Of a stretch of 64,000 bases of DNA, positions 20,171-29,536 are shown piece by piece. The notes beneath the pieces were generated by a model that made no database searches, was not told where the DNA came from, and worked only from the letters and a program-made list of their open reading frames with translations. The DNA comes from Streptococcus mitis bv. 2 str. SK95 (lineage in GTDB: Bacteria > Bacillota > Bacilli > Lactobacillales > Streptococcaceae). The translations under genes and the position numbers were made by a program. How positions within the stretch are numbered: the first letter of the stretch is position 1; every line of letters starts with the position of its first letter. Location: the NCBI RefSeq assembly GCF_000222705.1, contig NZ_AFUB01000053.1, positions 1-64,000 on the forward strand, given 5' to 3'.

Positions 20171-21058
20171 ATGACAAAATTATATGGAAGCTTAGAAGCG
20201 GGCGGTACAAAGTTTGTCTGTGCTGTCGGAGATGAAAATTTTAACATTGTAGAGAAGACACAATTTCCTACAACAACTCCTATCGAGACCATCGATAAAA
20301 CCATCGAATTCTTTTCTAAATTCGATAATCTTGCAGGTCTTGCCATCGGTTCCTTTGGTCCTATCGATATCGATAAAAACTCAAAAACCTATGGTTTTAT
20401 CACAACGACTCCAAAACCTCACTGGGCAAATGTAGACCTACTTGGTGCCCTTCGTCGTGCCCTAAATGTACCCATGTATTTCACTACAGACGTAAACAGC
20501 TCTGCCTATGGTGAAGTGGTTGCCCGCAACAATGCTGGCGGCCGTATTGAGAACTTGGTCTACTACACGATCGGTACAGGTATCGGTGCAGGTGTTATCC
20601 AACGTGGTGAGTTTATCGGTGGTGTCGGTCACCCTGAGATGGGGCACTACTATGTGGCTAAACACCCAATGGATGTAGAAAAAGAATTTAACGGTGTTTG
20701 TCCTTTCCACAAGGGTTGTTTGGAAGGCTTTGCGGCTGGTCCAAGTCTCGAAGCCCGTACAGGTATTCGTGGTGAAAACATCGAACTGAACAGTTCTGTC
20801 TGGGATGTTCAAGCCTACTACATCGCTCAAGCTGCGGTCAATGCTACTGTGACTTTCCGTCCAGACGTGATCGTCTTTGGTGGTGGAGTCATGGCCCAAC
20901 AACACATGCTGGACCGTGTGCGTGAGAAATTCACAGCTCTTCTCAACGGCTACCTACCAGTACCAGACGTGCGTGACTACATCGTCACTCCAGCAGTTGC
21001 TGGAAATGGTTCTGCTACACTTGGGAACTTTGTCCTTGCTAAGAGTGTCGCAAAATAA
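20171..21058 (+). CDS. scrK: Fructokinase, ROK family
   Basis: Phosphorylates the fructose released by ScrB. The 295-aa ROK-family protein has the N-terminal phosphate motif SLEAGGTKFVCAVGD, the catalytic GTGIGAGVIQRGEF and the zinc/ROK signature HPEMGHYYV with a CPFHKGCLEGFAAGPS cysteine/histidine cluster. AAGAGG precedes ATG 20171. It has its own promoter and terminator, yet is functionally part of the sucrose regulon. Confidence 0.95.
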   Translation: MTKLYGSLEAGGTKFVCAVGDENFNIVEKTQFPTTTPIETIDKTIEFFSKFDNLAGLAIGSFGPIDIDKNSKTYGFITTTPKPHWANVDLLGALRRALNVPMYFTTDVNSSAYGEVVARNNAGGRIENLVYYTIGTGIGAGVIQRGEFIGGVGHPEMGHYYVAKHPMDVEKEFNGVCPFHKGCLEGFAAGPSLEARTGIRGENIELNSSVWDVQAYYIAQAAVNATVTFRPDVIVFGGGVMAQQHMLDRVREKFTALLNGYLPVPDVRDYIVTPAVAGNGSATLGNFVLAKSVAK

Positions 21059-21064
21059 AACAAA

Positions 21065-21098
21065 AAAACATCCGCTTGGGCAACCAAACGGATGTTTT
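21065..21098 (+). terminator. scrK terminator
   Basis: Ten-base stem AAAACATCCG / CGGATGTTTT, with an inner TTGG/CCAA hairpin stacked on top. Confidence 0.85.
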
Positions 21099-21119
21099 GC
21101 TTAAAGACAATGTTTTTTG

Positions 21120-21255
21120 AGCCTTTCCTTAAGTGATGACGGACGGTAGCGACTTTCTTCGAAATTCCATACCGAAACTTTGAGCCTAATATTTCAAAGT
21201 TTCCGAACACCTGAAACCATTAGATTTCAGGTGTTTTTATCACGGCGGAAAGGCT
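21120..21255. repeat. Hairpin-rich intergenic element bounded by 9-bp inverted repeats
   Basis: The 278 bp between scrK and the next gene hold no convincing gene. AGCCTTTCC at 21120 and GGAAAGGCT at 21247 bound a stretch with a 10-bp hairpin (21174-21203, GAAACTTTGA/TCAAAGTTTC) and a terminator-like hairpin at 21206-21238. TTCCATACC also occurs twice, at 21165 and 21295. It could be a small non-autonomous repeat or an RNA gene; no recognised element was matched. Confidence 0.4.
21206..21238 (+). terminator. Second terminator-like hairpin downstream of scrK
   Basis: Eleven-base stem AACACCTGAAA / TTTCAGGTGTT and TTTTT, plus strand. There is no gene between it and the scrK terminator. Confidence 0.7.
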
Positions 21256-21336
21256 AGGTAAGTCCTCGATTCACTATCGAAAAATAGGCATGATTTCCAT
21301 ACCAAAGTATATTTAGTATCAGGCTATTTTCTACTC

Positions 21337-21954
21337 TCAAAACATCTGCCAGAAGAAATCAATAATATAGGTCAAACCATAAGTATAAACCACTAGGGTA
21401 AAGGGCTTGGTCAAAACGATGATAATCATATAGCGTTTGAAGGTCATCTTGGTGAGGGCAGCCAGCATACAGAGAAAGTCAGCTGGGCTAACTGGCCAGA
21501 TCATCATAAAGATAAAGAACCGCTCGAAACGATTGCCCTTATCTAGCCAGCCAATGTACTTGTCATAGGTGCGCTTGCTGACGACCGACTGGACAAAGGT
21601 AGCTCCATAGAGACGGACGAGGTAAAAGATAATGGCACAGCCAATCACGATGCCGATATAGTTATAGATAGTTCCGATGATATGGCCGTAAATAAAGACC
21701 CCAGCCACTGAGGTCAAAGCTCCCGGAATAATCGGAACAACAGTTTGTAGGATTTGTAAAAAGATAAAGAGTGGTGGCCCCCAAACCCCAGCTTGCTGGA
21801 TAAAGGCTGATAGGGTTTCTTTGGACTCTAACACTCCAGCCTGATAGGCCCAAATACAGAAAATCAAGGTGCCGACTCCCCCGACGATAGACGAAATATT
21901 GATGACTTGCTGCAGAAGGGGAGAAACAGCTTTCATTTGCTTATGCTGTGACAT
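21337..21954 (-). CDS. VTT-domain membrane protein (TVP38/TMEM64 family)
   Basis: Integral membrane protein of 205 aa with about five hydrophobic helices. The central SVAGVFIYGHIIGTIYNYIG and the following FERFFIFMMIWPVSPADFLC match the VTT (SNARE-associated/DedA-like) fold of the TVP38/TMEM64 group. Such proteins are linked to lipid scrambling or membrane homeostasis; the substrate here is unknown. It is transcribed alone on the minus strand, divergent from the helicase gene. Confidence 0.8.
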   Translation of the reverse strand: MSQHKQMKAVSPLLQQVINISSIVGGVGTLIFCIWAYQAGVLESKETLSAFIQQAGVWGPPLFIFLQILQTVVPIIPGALTSVAGVFIYGHIIGTIYNYIGIVIGCAIIFYLVRLYGATFVQSVVSKRTYDKYIGWLDKGNRFERFFIFMMIWPVSPADFLCMLAALTKMTFKRYMIIIVLTKPFTLVVYTYGLTYIIDFFWQMF

Positions 21955-22044
21955 AGAAACTCCTTATAGATAGTATGGTTCTACTATACCATATTTTTCT
22001 TATAAAGACTAATTTGATTCCTTATCTTGCTTTTTATATAAGTG

Positions 22045-22053
22045 TGGTACAAT
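22045..22053 (+). promoter_or_regulatory. Extended -10 promoter of helicase gene
   Basis: TGGTACAAT, 28 bp before the GTG start. A weak TTGCTT lies upstream at short spacing. Confidence 0.5.
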
Positions 22054-22080
22054 TAAAGGAGTAAGTCAAGAGATATAACG

Positions 22081-24723
22081 GTGAAAGAAATGTTAGATTT
22101 AAAATTTAAAGGAAGATGGAGAAAGTACCAAAAGGAAGTCTTAGATCGTTTTCAGAACTATCAAACAGATGACCATGTTCACCTAGTGGCGGCACCAGGG
22201 TCCGGCAAGACCACCATTGGTATCGAGCTGATCGCTCGTTTTGGCAACCCAGCCCTTGTCTTGGTTCCGACTGTCACCATTCGAGAACAATGGGTAGATA
22301 GGATCCAAACAGCCTTTTTAGAGAACGAACAGAAGATTTCAGATCTCGTTTCCCAAAACTTAAAGGAGATGAAGGCATTAACGATTGTGACCTATCAGGC
22401 TTTTCATAGCGCCATGAACCAATTGCAATCACAAGAAGATGGAGAAGCAGAGGATTTTGTGGGGTTTGATTTGCTTGCAAGTCTAAGAGCTCAGAAAGTT
22501 GCTACTCTTTGCTTGGATGAATGCCACCACCTGCGCAATGAATGGTGGAAAAGTCTGGAAGCCTTTCGCAAGCAGTATGAACAGCTGCAAGTCATCTCCC
22601 TGACAGCGACACCACCTTATGACAGCGAGCCTGAACTCTGGGAACGCTATATCCGTATGTGTGGGGAAATTGACCAAGAAATCACGATACCTGAACTGGT
22701 CAAGGAAGACACCCTCTGTCCTCATCAGGATTTTGTCTATATCTGTTCACCAACAGCTGAAGAGTCGGAACACATCATGCTGTTTGAAGATAGAAAGTGG
22801 GAATATATCCATCAGCTTTTGGTCAATCCTGACTTTCAAGCTCTAGTGTCAGGTTCAAAGGTACTCAAAGGAGACATTTCATCTGATCTTCTACTAGAAG
22901 ACCCTAAGTACTTGTCGGCTATTTTGATCTATATGCATTCTCAGGGCTTGACCATTCCTGACTCTTTAGAGAATCTTTTGGGGACGAAACGTCTGCCTCA
23001 GGTGAATTCCTACTGGCTCGAGCTGTTGTTGCAGAGCGTTCTCTATCAAACTCCAGATTGGTATGAGGATCCAAATGGATTTAGGGAAAAGTTAGAATCC
23101 GATTTGAAAGCACGGGGGTTGATCGAACAGCGACAGGTTTTTCTAGTCAAGTCCAAGTCTAGGGACAAGATTTTAAATCAGTCTTTGGGGAAATTGTCTG
23201 GTATTGCAGATATTTTTCTGACTGAGTATAAGAGTATGGGACAAGATTTGCGACAACTCGTCTTAGCGGACTATATTCGCAAGGATTTTGCCACCTATCT
23301 GGGAGATGATCAGGCAACCATTTCTCAGTTGGGGGTTCTCCCTTATTTTGAAAGCATTCGTCGAAAAGCTCAGGAGCAAGAGATCCCTGTATCTTTGGCT
23401 GTCTTGTCAGGTAGTGTCGTTATTTTGCCTACCGATGTGGTAGCAGAGTTGAAGGAACTCTTGCCTCAGGTTCCTCTTAGTTTCTCATCTATTGGTCACT
23501 TGGATCCAAAAGATTATGTGCAGATTGGTTTTCCTAGCTCAGCTAAGGGAATCGTAGCGGCAGTGACGGAGCTTTTTCAACGAGGGCAGATTCAAGTCCT
23601 AGTCGGAACCAAATCTCTCCTCGGAGAGGGTTGGGATGCTCCTTGTGTTAATTCCCTAATACTCGGAAGCTTTGTGGGGAGCTTTATGCTAAGTAACCAG
23701 ATGCGTGGCCGTGCCATTCGTATCTGGCCGGGACATCCAGAAAAGACCAGTAACATCTGGCATCTGGTAGCCGTTCAAGCGCAAGCGCTTATCACTCTTC
23801 CTGGTGAGGAGCCTAGACCAGAGAGCAATCAGGATCTGCAGACCTTGTCGCGACGGATGGAGCATTTTCTTGGCTTGGCCTATAATCAGGAGAGTATTGA
23901 GACCGGTTTGGATCGTTTGGATTTTCCAAAGCCCCCCTTTAGGAAAAAGCAAATCAGCGAGTATAATGAGCGAGTTAAGAGTCTCTCCAAGGATCGAGCA
24001 GGCTTGCGCAAAAAATGGCAAGATGCTCTCGTAGTGGCAGATCGATTTGAGATTGTCACTGAAGTCGCTGCTCAACAACAGAAGATTCCAATCATGCTCC
24101 AGTTTGATGCATTAAAATGGGTTCGCATGTCTTTGTTGCTCCTAGCAGTGGATTTATTGCTCTTGTTGTTTAGATTGAGACTGATTAGAGTTTGGTGGCT
24201 TACGGCAGCCTGTCTCCTCTTTCTAGTTTTTGCTACATCACGCTATCTCCTCTATAAAAGCCCCTATAGGCGTATGCAATTCCTTGGTGAGCAGATCCGA
24301 AAGGCTCTGCTAGATTCGGGGCATCTAATAGACGATCAATCCCGTGTTCAGGTAGAGGAGGACAAGGACAACTATATGGTTTTTGCCTATCTCAAGGGAG
24401 GAAACATGAGGGACAAGGAGCTGTTTGCACAGACTGTGGGAGAGTTCTTTGCTCCAGTGGACAATCAGCGCTATCTCTTGAAGGCGGATAAGGTCCGACA
24501 AGGTCAGTCACCTTACTATGTCGTGCCTAGTCTTTTTGACAAGCGCAAGGAAGATGCACAGAAATTCCTCGACTTTCTAATGCCAACTATTGGACGTTAT
24601 CACCTGATCTACACACGAACAGAGGCCGGACGGAAAATCCTTCTTGAAGCCCGTATCCAAGCTCTCTCTAACAAAAACGACCGTATCTTGACTAAGAAGA
24701 AGGTTAAAAGCCGATTCGAGTAG
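22081..24723 (+). CDS. Superfamily 2 DEAD/DEAH helicase with two membrane helices
   Basis: The 880-aa protein has a helicase core: Walker A LVAAPGSGKTTIGIEL (about 38), motif II LCLDECHHLRNEW (about 143), motif III SLTATPPYD, and C-terminal motifs LLGEGWDAPC and QMRGRAIRIW (about 540). Unusually, two hydrophobic segments follow at about 681-698 and 705-725, then a soluble C-terminal domain of about 150 aa. Starts possible at GTG 22081 or ATG 22090. Function is not known. It sits just upstream of the restriction-modification operon, so a role in nucleic-acid defence is a context-based guess. Confidence 0.75.
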   Translation: MKEMLDLKFKGRWRKYQKEVLDRFQNYQTDDHVHLVAAPGSGKTTIGIELIARFGNPALVLVPTVTIREQWVDRIQTAFLENEQKISDLVSQNLKEMKALTIVTYQAFHSAMNQLQSQEDGEAEDFVGFDLLASLRAQKVATLCLDECHHLRNEWWKSLEAFRKQYEQLQVISLTATPPYDSEPELWERYIRMCGEIDQEITIPELVKEDTLCPHQDFVYICSPTAEESEHIMLFEDRKWEYIHQLLVNPDFQALVSGSKVLKGDISSDLLLEDPKYLSAILIYMHSQGLTIPDSLENLLGTKRLPQVNSYWLELLLQSVLYQTPDWYEDPNGFREKLESDLKARGLIEQRQVFLVKSKSRDKILNQSLGKLSGIADIFLTEYKSMGQDLRQLVLADYIRKDFATYLGDDQATISQLGVLPYFESIRRKAQEQEIPVSLAVLSGSVVILPTDVVAELKELLPQVPLSFSSIGHLDPKDYVQIGFPSSAKGIVAAVTELFQRGQIQVLVGTKSLLGEGWDAPCVNSLILGSFVGSFMLSNQMRGRAIRIWPGHPEKTSNIWHLVAVQAQALITLPGEEPRPESNQDLQTLSRRMEHFLGLAYNQESIETGLDRLDFPKPPFRKKQISEYNERVKSLSKDRAGLRKKWQDALVVADRFEIVTEVAAQQQKIPIMLQFDALKWVRMSLLLLAVDLLLLLFRLRLIRVWWLTAACLLFLVFATSRYLLYKSPYRRMQFLGEQIRKALLDSGHLIDDQSRVQVEEDKDNYMVFAYLKGGNMRDKELFAQTVGEFFAPVDNQRYLLKADKVRQGQSPYYVVPSLFDKRKEDAQKFLDFLMPTIGRYHLIYTRTEAGRKILLEARIQALSNKNDRILTKKKVKSRFE

Positions 24724-24746
24724 GGGCGTATGGGAAAATCCATCTG

Positions 24747-24776
24747 AAACATGATATAATAAAACATGATATAATA
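24747..24776 (+). repeat. Perfect 15-bp tandem duplication carrying two -10 boxes
   Basis: The 15-mer AAACATGATATAATA occurs twice back to back. Each copy holds an extended consensus -10 (TGATATAAT; TATAAT at 24755-24760 and 24770-24775). These are the evident promoter elements for hsdR, about 95-115 bp upstream of its start. Confidence 0.85.
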
Positions 24777-24869
24777 ATAGAGAAAATAAATTTTTAATAG
24801 TTGAAACAGTTGAATAGAATGAAGCGTTTAGAATAAACTATTCTTACAAAGCTTAAGAAAGGTTTTTTG

Positions 24870-27800
24870 ATGGCAAAGAAAAAAGATTTTTCTGAATTAA
24901 CCAGGGTACAAATTCCAGCAGCTCTACACCTTATGAGACTGGGCTATACCTATCTTCCCCGTAATGGGAAGGAGATTGCAGAACGAGATCCAGATACCAA
25001 TATCCTCGTATCTGTTTTTAAGGAGCAATTTTTAAAATTTAACAACTACCTGACAGAGGAAGACTTTGAGAGAGAACTGGCCAATATCAAGTTGGAACTA
25101 GATCAAAATGACTTGGGACGTTCTTTCTTTAGACGCCTGCAAGGTCAGGAAGATACCGTTTATATTGACTGGGAAAACCCTGAAGCTAATACTTTTCATC
25201 TAGCGCTTGAAGTTACTTGTAAAAATGGCCAGGATGAATTTCGTCCAGACATTGTCGTATTTATCAATGGTCTGCCTCTTTCTTATATCGAAGTGAAACA
25301 GCCAAATGCGATTCGAGATGGGAAAACAGGAATTCAGTCGGAGCGAGACAGGACTAGACAACGTTTTGAAAATCGCAAGTTCCGCCGCTTTAACAATATC
25401 ACCCAGTTGATAGCTCTGTCTGATAACTTGCCCTATATCAGTGGGCAAGGTCAACAGAAACAGGGCTCTTACTACGGTTCAAATGCCTATTCAAAAACCA
25501 AGTTTAATGCTTTTAAGGAAGAAAGAGAAGAAGATTTTCTTCATTCCTTAGCAACCTTAACAGAGGGCCAAATCGACTTCGTTTTAGATGATATGAACCA
25601 CTTTGCCCTCAAGTCCCAGCCAGAATTCAAAACAAACCTAAATCCTGACACACCTTGTAATGCCTTTCTATCCTCCTTGTATCAGAAAGAACGCCTGCTC
25701 TTTATGCTTCGTTTTGGACTAGTCTATGTAGAGGAAGAGAGCAAGGATGGTCAGATGCAACTGCAAAAGCACGTTATGCGCTATCCTCAGTATTTTGCGA
25801 CACGTGCCATCGAAGAGACGATTGCAAAAGGTGTTAAGAAGGGCGTTATCTGGCATACACAAGGCTCAGGGAAGACAGCCTTGGCTTTCTTCAATATCCG
25901 CTATCTGACCAATTATTTCTCAAAACAGGGAGTTGTCCCTCAGTTTTACTTTGTCGTGGATCGTTTGGATCTCGCAGATCAAGCCTTTAAAGAATTTACC
26001 AAACGAGGGCTCAAGGTTAAGCGTATCAACAGCCCTCAAGAGCTCAATCAAAAACAAGATGGCTATGATGTCGCTGTGGTCAATATCCAGAAGTTCAAGG
26101 ATAATTCAGACTTGACTGACCGCTCTGGTTATGACCTCAATCGTCAAAATATCTACTTTATCGATGAAGCCCATCGCTCTTATAATGAACGCGGTTCCTA
26201 CCTACCAAATCTCTATCAGGCAGACACCAATGCAATCAAGATTGCTTTGACTGGGACCCCATTGATTACCTATAAGAAAGATGGCAAGACTAAGGAAAGC
26301 CATGCGACCACGCGAGATATTTTTGGAGACTACATCCATAAATATTACTACAACCAGTCCATTGATGATGGTTTTACCCTACGCCTGATGCGAGAAGATA
26401 TCGAGACTTCTTATAAAGACAATCTCAGATCCATCAATGAAGAGATCCAACGTGGAGGCTTGTCTAAGGAGGATATCTTTGCTCACCCTCGTTATGTAGA
26501 ACCTATGTTAGACTTTATCATCGAGGACTTTAATCGTGCACGTGATGTAATTTTTGATGATCAGACGATTGGTGGCATGATCGTCTGTGACTCGTCAAAG
26601 CAGGCGCGTGAGCTTGAAAAGCAATTAGAAAAACGTCGTAAAGCTGGAACAATCAACTTGACATCCGCATTGATTCCCCATGATGAGGGAGATAAGGAAG
26701 AGAAGAAAGACAAGGTAGATGCATACAAAGAAGGCAAAACTGACCTTATCATCGTCTACTCGATGCTCTTGACAGGTTTTGATGCCCCTCGTCTCAAACG
26801 TCTCTACCTAGGGCGTAAAATCAAGGCTCATAACCTTTTACAGACTCTAACCCGTGTCAATCGCCCATATAAGGACTATCTCTTTGGCTATGTCATCGAC
26901 TTTGCGGATATTTCCAAAGAGTTTGACAGGACCAATCGTGCCTATCTGGAAGAACTCAATCAAGAGTATGATACGGCCTTGACTGGGGAAAATGGAGCGG
27001 ATATTTTTGGCTCTCTCTTTGTCCCTGCAGACGAGATTTCTCATGAATTAAGCAAGACTGAGCTAATCTTGCTTGACTATCCAACAGATAATCTGGAATA
27101 CTTTTCCCAAGCTATCAATGATATCAAGGATAGAAAGCAGTTAATCGATCTACGAAAAGCTTTGGAGTCTATCAAGCAGTATTACAATATTGCTCGTCTC
27201 CTTGGTTACCATCACTTGATCGAGCAGATTGACATTGCTCAGGTCGCAATCTTGCTCAATATCCTCTCTAGACGGATGCTGACACTGTCCTTGATTGATA
27301 AACCAGCTGACTTTTCTAGTCAAATGCTCTTAAATTTAGCTATGTCTGAGACCAGTTTTAGTTTTGTCAAGATTGCAGAGGAAGAACTTCGCCTAGCAGC
27401 TAATGACCTGGAGGATTGGAGACGTCGGGTAGCTGGTAAGATTAAAAAACAGCGTGATGAAAAGGATACTGAGTGGGTTTCTCTCTACGAAGAATTCCAA
27501 CGTATCATGCAAAAACATTTTATCTATGGTCAAGAAGGCTATACAATGGAAAATATCAAGGAAACACAAAAAGACTATGAAGAACTCTTTAAGTCAGTGG
27601 AGGATTATTATACTCGTATGAGACGTTTGACCATGAACTTTAACGGAGATGAAATGGCTGCTCGTTCATACAAGCATGTAACTAACTCGACTATGGTCAG
27701 TGAATTTCCTCTTGTCTATCACGTTATCAAAGGTTCTAAGGTTAAATTAGACTATAGAATCGGTCAAAACCAAGGAATATTAGAAAATGAAGGATATTTA

Positions 27801-27926
27801 AAGAGATTGATTGAAGAAGAAATCATACACGGAGTCCTAGATAGTCAATCTGATAGAAGATTGTCAATGCAAGATGTTGATCGTTTAGTTGAATCATTGT
27901 TTGAAGAATATGAACGGGAGTATTAA
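24870..27926 (+). CDS. hsdR: Type I restriction enzyme, restriction/translocase subunit HsdR
   Basis: ATP-driven DNA translocase and endonuclease of a type I system. The 1018-aa protein has an N-terminal PD-(D/E)xK nuclease (RPDIVVFINGLPLSYIEVKQ; Glu/Lys near 140), Walker A HTQGSGKTALAFF (about 329), DEAH box YFIDEAHRSY (about 430), LTGTPLI, and late helicase motifs (LLTGFDAPR, TLTRVNRPY). ATG 24870 has AAGAAAGG upstream; TTG 24867 is an alternative. The frame is intact. hsdM starts 5 bp after its stop. Confidence 0.95.
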   Translation: MAKKKDFSELTRVQIPAALHLMRLGYTYLPRNGKEIAERDPDTNILVSVFKEQFLKFNNYLTEEDFERELANIKLELDQNDLGRSFFRRLQGQEDTVYIDWENPEANTFHLALEVTCKNGQDEFRPDIVVFINGLPLSYIEVKQPNAIRDGKTGIQSERDRTRQRFENRKFRRFNNITQLIALSDNLPYISGQGQQKQGSYYGSNAYSKTKFNAFKEEREEDFLHSLATLTEGQIDFVLDDMNHFALKSQPEFKTNLNPDTPCNAFLSSLYQKERLLFMLRFGLVYVEEESKDGQMQLQKHVMRYPQYFATRAIEETIAKGVKKGVIWHTQGSGKTALAFFNIRYLTNYFSKQGVVPQFYFVVDRLDLADQAFKEFTKRGLKVKRINSPQELNQKQDGYDVAVVNIQKFKDNSDLTDRSGYDLNRQNIYFIDEAHRSYNERGSYLPNLYQADTNAIKIALTGTPLITYKKDGKTKESHATTRDIFGDYIHKYYYNQSIDDGFTLRLMREDIETSYKDNLRSINEEIQRGGLSKEDIFAHPRYVEPMLDFIIEDFNRARDVIFDDQTIGGMIVCDSSKQARELEKQLEKRRKAGTINLTSALIPHDEGDKEEKKDKVDAYKEGKTDLIIVYSMLLTGFDAPRLKRLYLGRKIKAHNLLQTLTRVNRPYKDYLFGYVIDFADISKEFDRTNRAYLEELNQEYDTALTGENGADIFGSLFVPADEISHELSKTELILLDYPTDNLEYFSQAINDIKDRKQLIDLRKALESIKQYYNIARLLGYHHLIEQIDIAQVAILLNILSRRMLTLSLIDKPADFSSQMLLNLAMSETSFSFVKIAEEELRLAANDLEDWRRRVAGKIKKQRDEKDTEWVSLYEEFQRIMQKHFIYGQEGYTMENIKETQKDYEELFKSVEDYYTRMRRLTMNFNGDEMAARSYKHVTNSTMVSEFPLVYHVIKGSKVKLDYRIGQNQGILENEGYLKRLIEEEIIHGVLDSQSDRRLSMQDVDRLVESLFEEYEREY

Positions 27927-27931
27927 CTTTT

Positions 27932-29536
27932 ATGAGTGAAACATTTAAAACTCAAATAAAAAACTTGGTAGATGATTTGAAGGCTGTTTTTACGCATGTT
28001 GGATTAGGTGGAGAAGCAGCTGAATATAAACTTCTTACGCAGTCTTTCCTCTATAAGTTTTTAAACGACAAATTTTTATATCAGGCAAAAGCTATTGACG
28101 CTTCAAATAGTTATGAAAAACTAATTGATATGAGTGAAGAGGATTATGCTTGGCTTCTAAAATTTATCGGTACCAGCACGGCTTGGCTCAAGCCAGACCA
28201 GTTGATCGAAACCCTCCACCGTCAGCAAAATGAAGCAACTTTTTACGAGACTTTTGAAAATACCCTCAACCAAATCGCCATCGACAATAACGATATTTTT
28301 TCGGTTCATACGGACGGCAACACGGCCATTCGTCTCTTTGACGAGCGTTTGATTACAGATACCATCTCAGATAGCAGTAAGCGCAACGAAGTGGCAAAGG
28401 CTATTATCAATCTACTTGCACGCGTCAAGTTTGATGAGACCATTTTTTCACAAGGCTTCGACTTTTTCTCAACCCTCTTTGAGTACATGATCAAGGACTA
28501 CAATAAAGATGGCGGTGGGAAGTATGCCGAGTACTACACGCCTCACTCTGTAGCTAAGATTATCGCGGATATTCTGGTGGGGAATGACCAACCATCAAAC
28601 GTGCGTATCTATGACCCGTCAGCAGGTTCTGGCACCTTGCTGATGAACCTTGCTAGTCGTATCGGTGTGGATAAGACCACTGTCTATAGCCAGGATATCT
28701 CGCAAAAGTCCTCAAATCTCCTCCGTCTCAATCTGATCTTGAATGGTCTACAACACTCCATTCATAATATCGTACAGGGGAATACCATCATCGCAAATCG
28801 TCACCCTGAAAAGATGGACTATATCGTGTCCAACCCTCCTTTCAAGCTGGACTTTTCAGAGTGGCGTGACCAAGTGGAGAGCTTGCGAGAAGCCAGTGAG
28901 CGTTTCTTTGCAGGAGTGCCCAAGATTCCAGCCAAGTCTAAGGATAAGATGGCGATTTACGAGCTCTTTGTTCAGCATATCATCTACTCCTTGAAGTCAG
29001 ATGGTCAAGCAGCTGTTGTCTTGCCGACAGGCTTTATCACGGCCCAGTCTGGGATTGATAAGACTATCCGCCAACACTTGGTGGATAATCAAATGCTGGC
29101 AGGTGTCGTTTCTATGCCGTCTAATATCTTTGCAACGACAGGTACCAACGTCTCCATCCTCTTTATCGATAAGAAAAACAAGGGCGATGTCGTCCTGATC
29201 GATGCCTCAAACCTCGGAACCAAGGTCAAGGAAGGCAAGAACCAAAAGACTGTGCTCTCTCCTGAAGAAGAGCAGAAGATCATCGAGACCTTTATCCAGA
29301 AAGAAGCCGTCGAAGACTTTTCTGTCACAGTCTCTTATGAGGATATCAAGGAGAAAAACTACTCTCTCAGCGCAGGTCAATACTTTGACATCAAGATCGA
29401 CTATGTAGATATCACAGCAGAAGAGTTTGAAGCTAAGATGACCGCTTTTCAAAACAAACTCTCTAACCTCTTCCAGCAATCGCATGCCTTAGAGCAGGAG
29501 ATTGAAGAGCAAATGAAGGGGTTGAAGTATGAGTGA
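27932..29536 (+). CDS. hsdM: Type I restriction-modification DNA methyltransferase HsdM
   Basis: N6-adenine methyltransferase subunit, 534 aa. It has an N-terminal helical HsdM_N domain, SAM-binding motif I DPSAGSGTLLMN (about 227) and catalytic motif IV SNPPFKLDF (about 299). It protects host DNA when joined with HsdS and is part of the nuclease when HsdR binds. Its end overlaps hsdS by 8 bp. Base composition is like the core genome, unlike the AT-rich hsdS recognition regions. Confidence 0.95.
   Translation: MSETFKTQIKNLVDDLKAVFTHVGLGGEAAEYKLLTQSFLYKFLNDKFLYQAKAIDASNSYEKLIDMSEEDYAWLLKFIGTSTAWLKPDQLIETLHRQQNEATFYETFENTLNQIAIDNNDIFSVHTDGNTAIRLFDERLITDTISDSSKRNEVAKAIINLLARVKFDETIFSQGFDFFSTLFEYMIKDYNKDGGGKYAEYYTPHSVAKIIADILVGNDQPSNVRIYDPSAGSGTLLMNLASRIGVDKTTVYSQDISQKSSNLLRLNLILNGLQHSIHNIVQGNTIIANRHPEKMDYIVSNPPFKLDFSEWRDQVESLREASERFFAGVPKIPAKSKDKMAIYELFVQHIIYSLKSDGQAAVVLPTGFITAQSGIDKTIRQHLVDNQMLAGVVSMPSNIFATTGTNVSILFIDKKNKGDVVLIDASNLGTKVKEGKNQKTVLSPEEEQKIIETFIQKEAVEDFSVTVSYEDIKEKNYSLSAGQYFDIKIDYVDITAEEFEAKMTAFQNKLSNLFQQSHALEQEIEEQMKGLKYE

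Noticed and set aside
21337-21954. Labelling the membrane protein as a DedA lipid flippase
   Set aside because: Only the shared VTT domain can be seen; the TVP38/TMEM64 label is safer.
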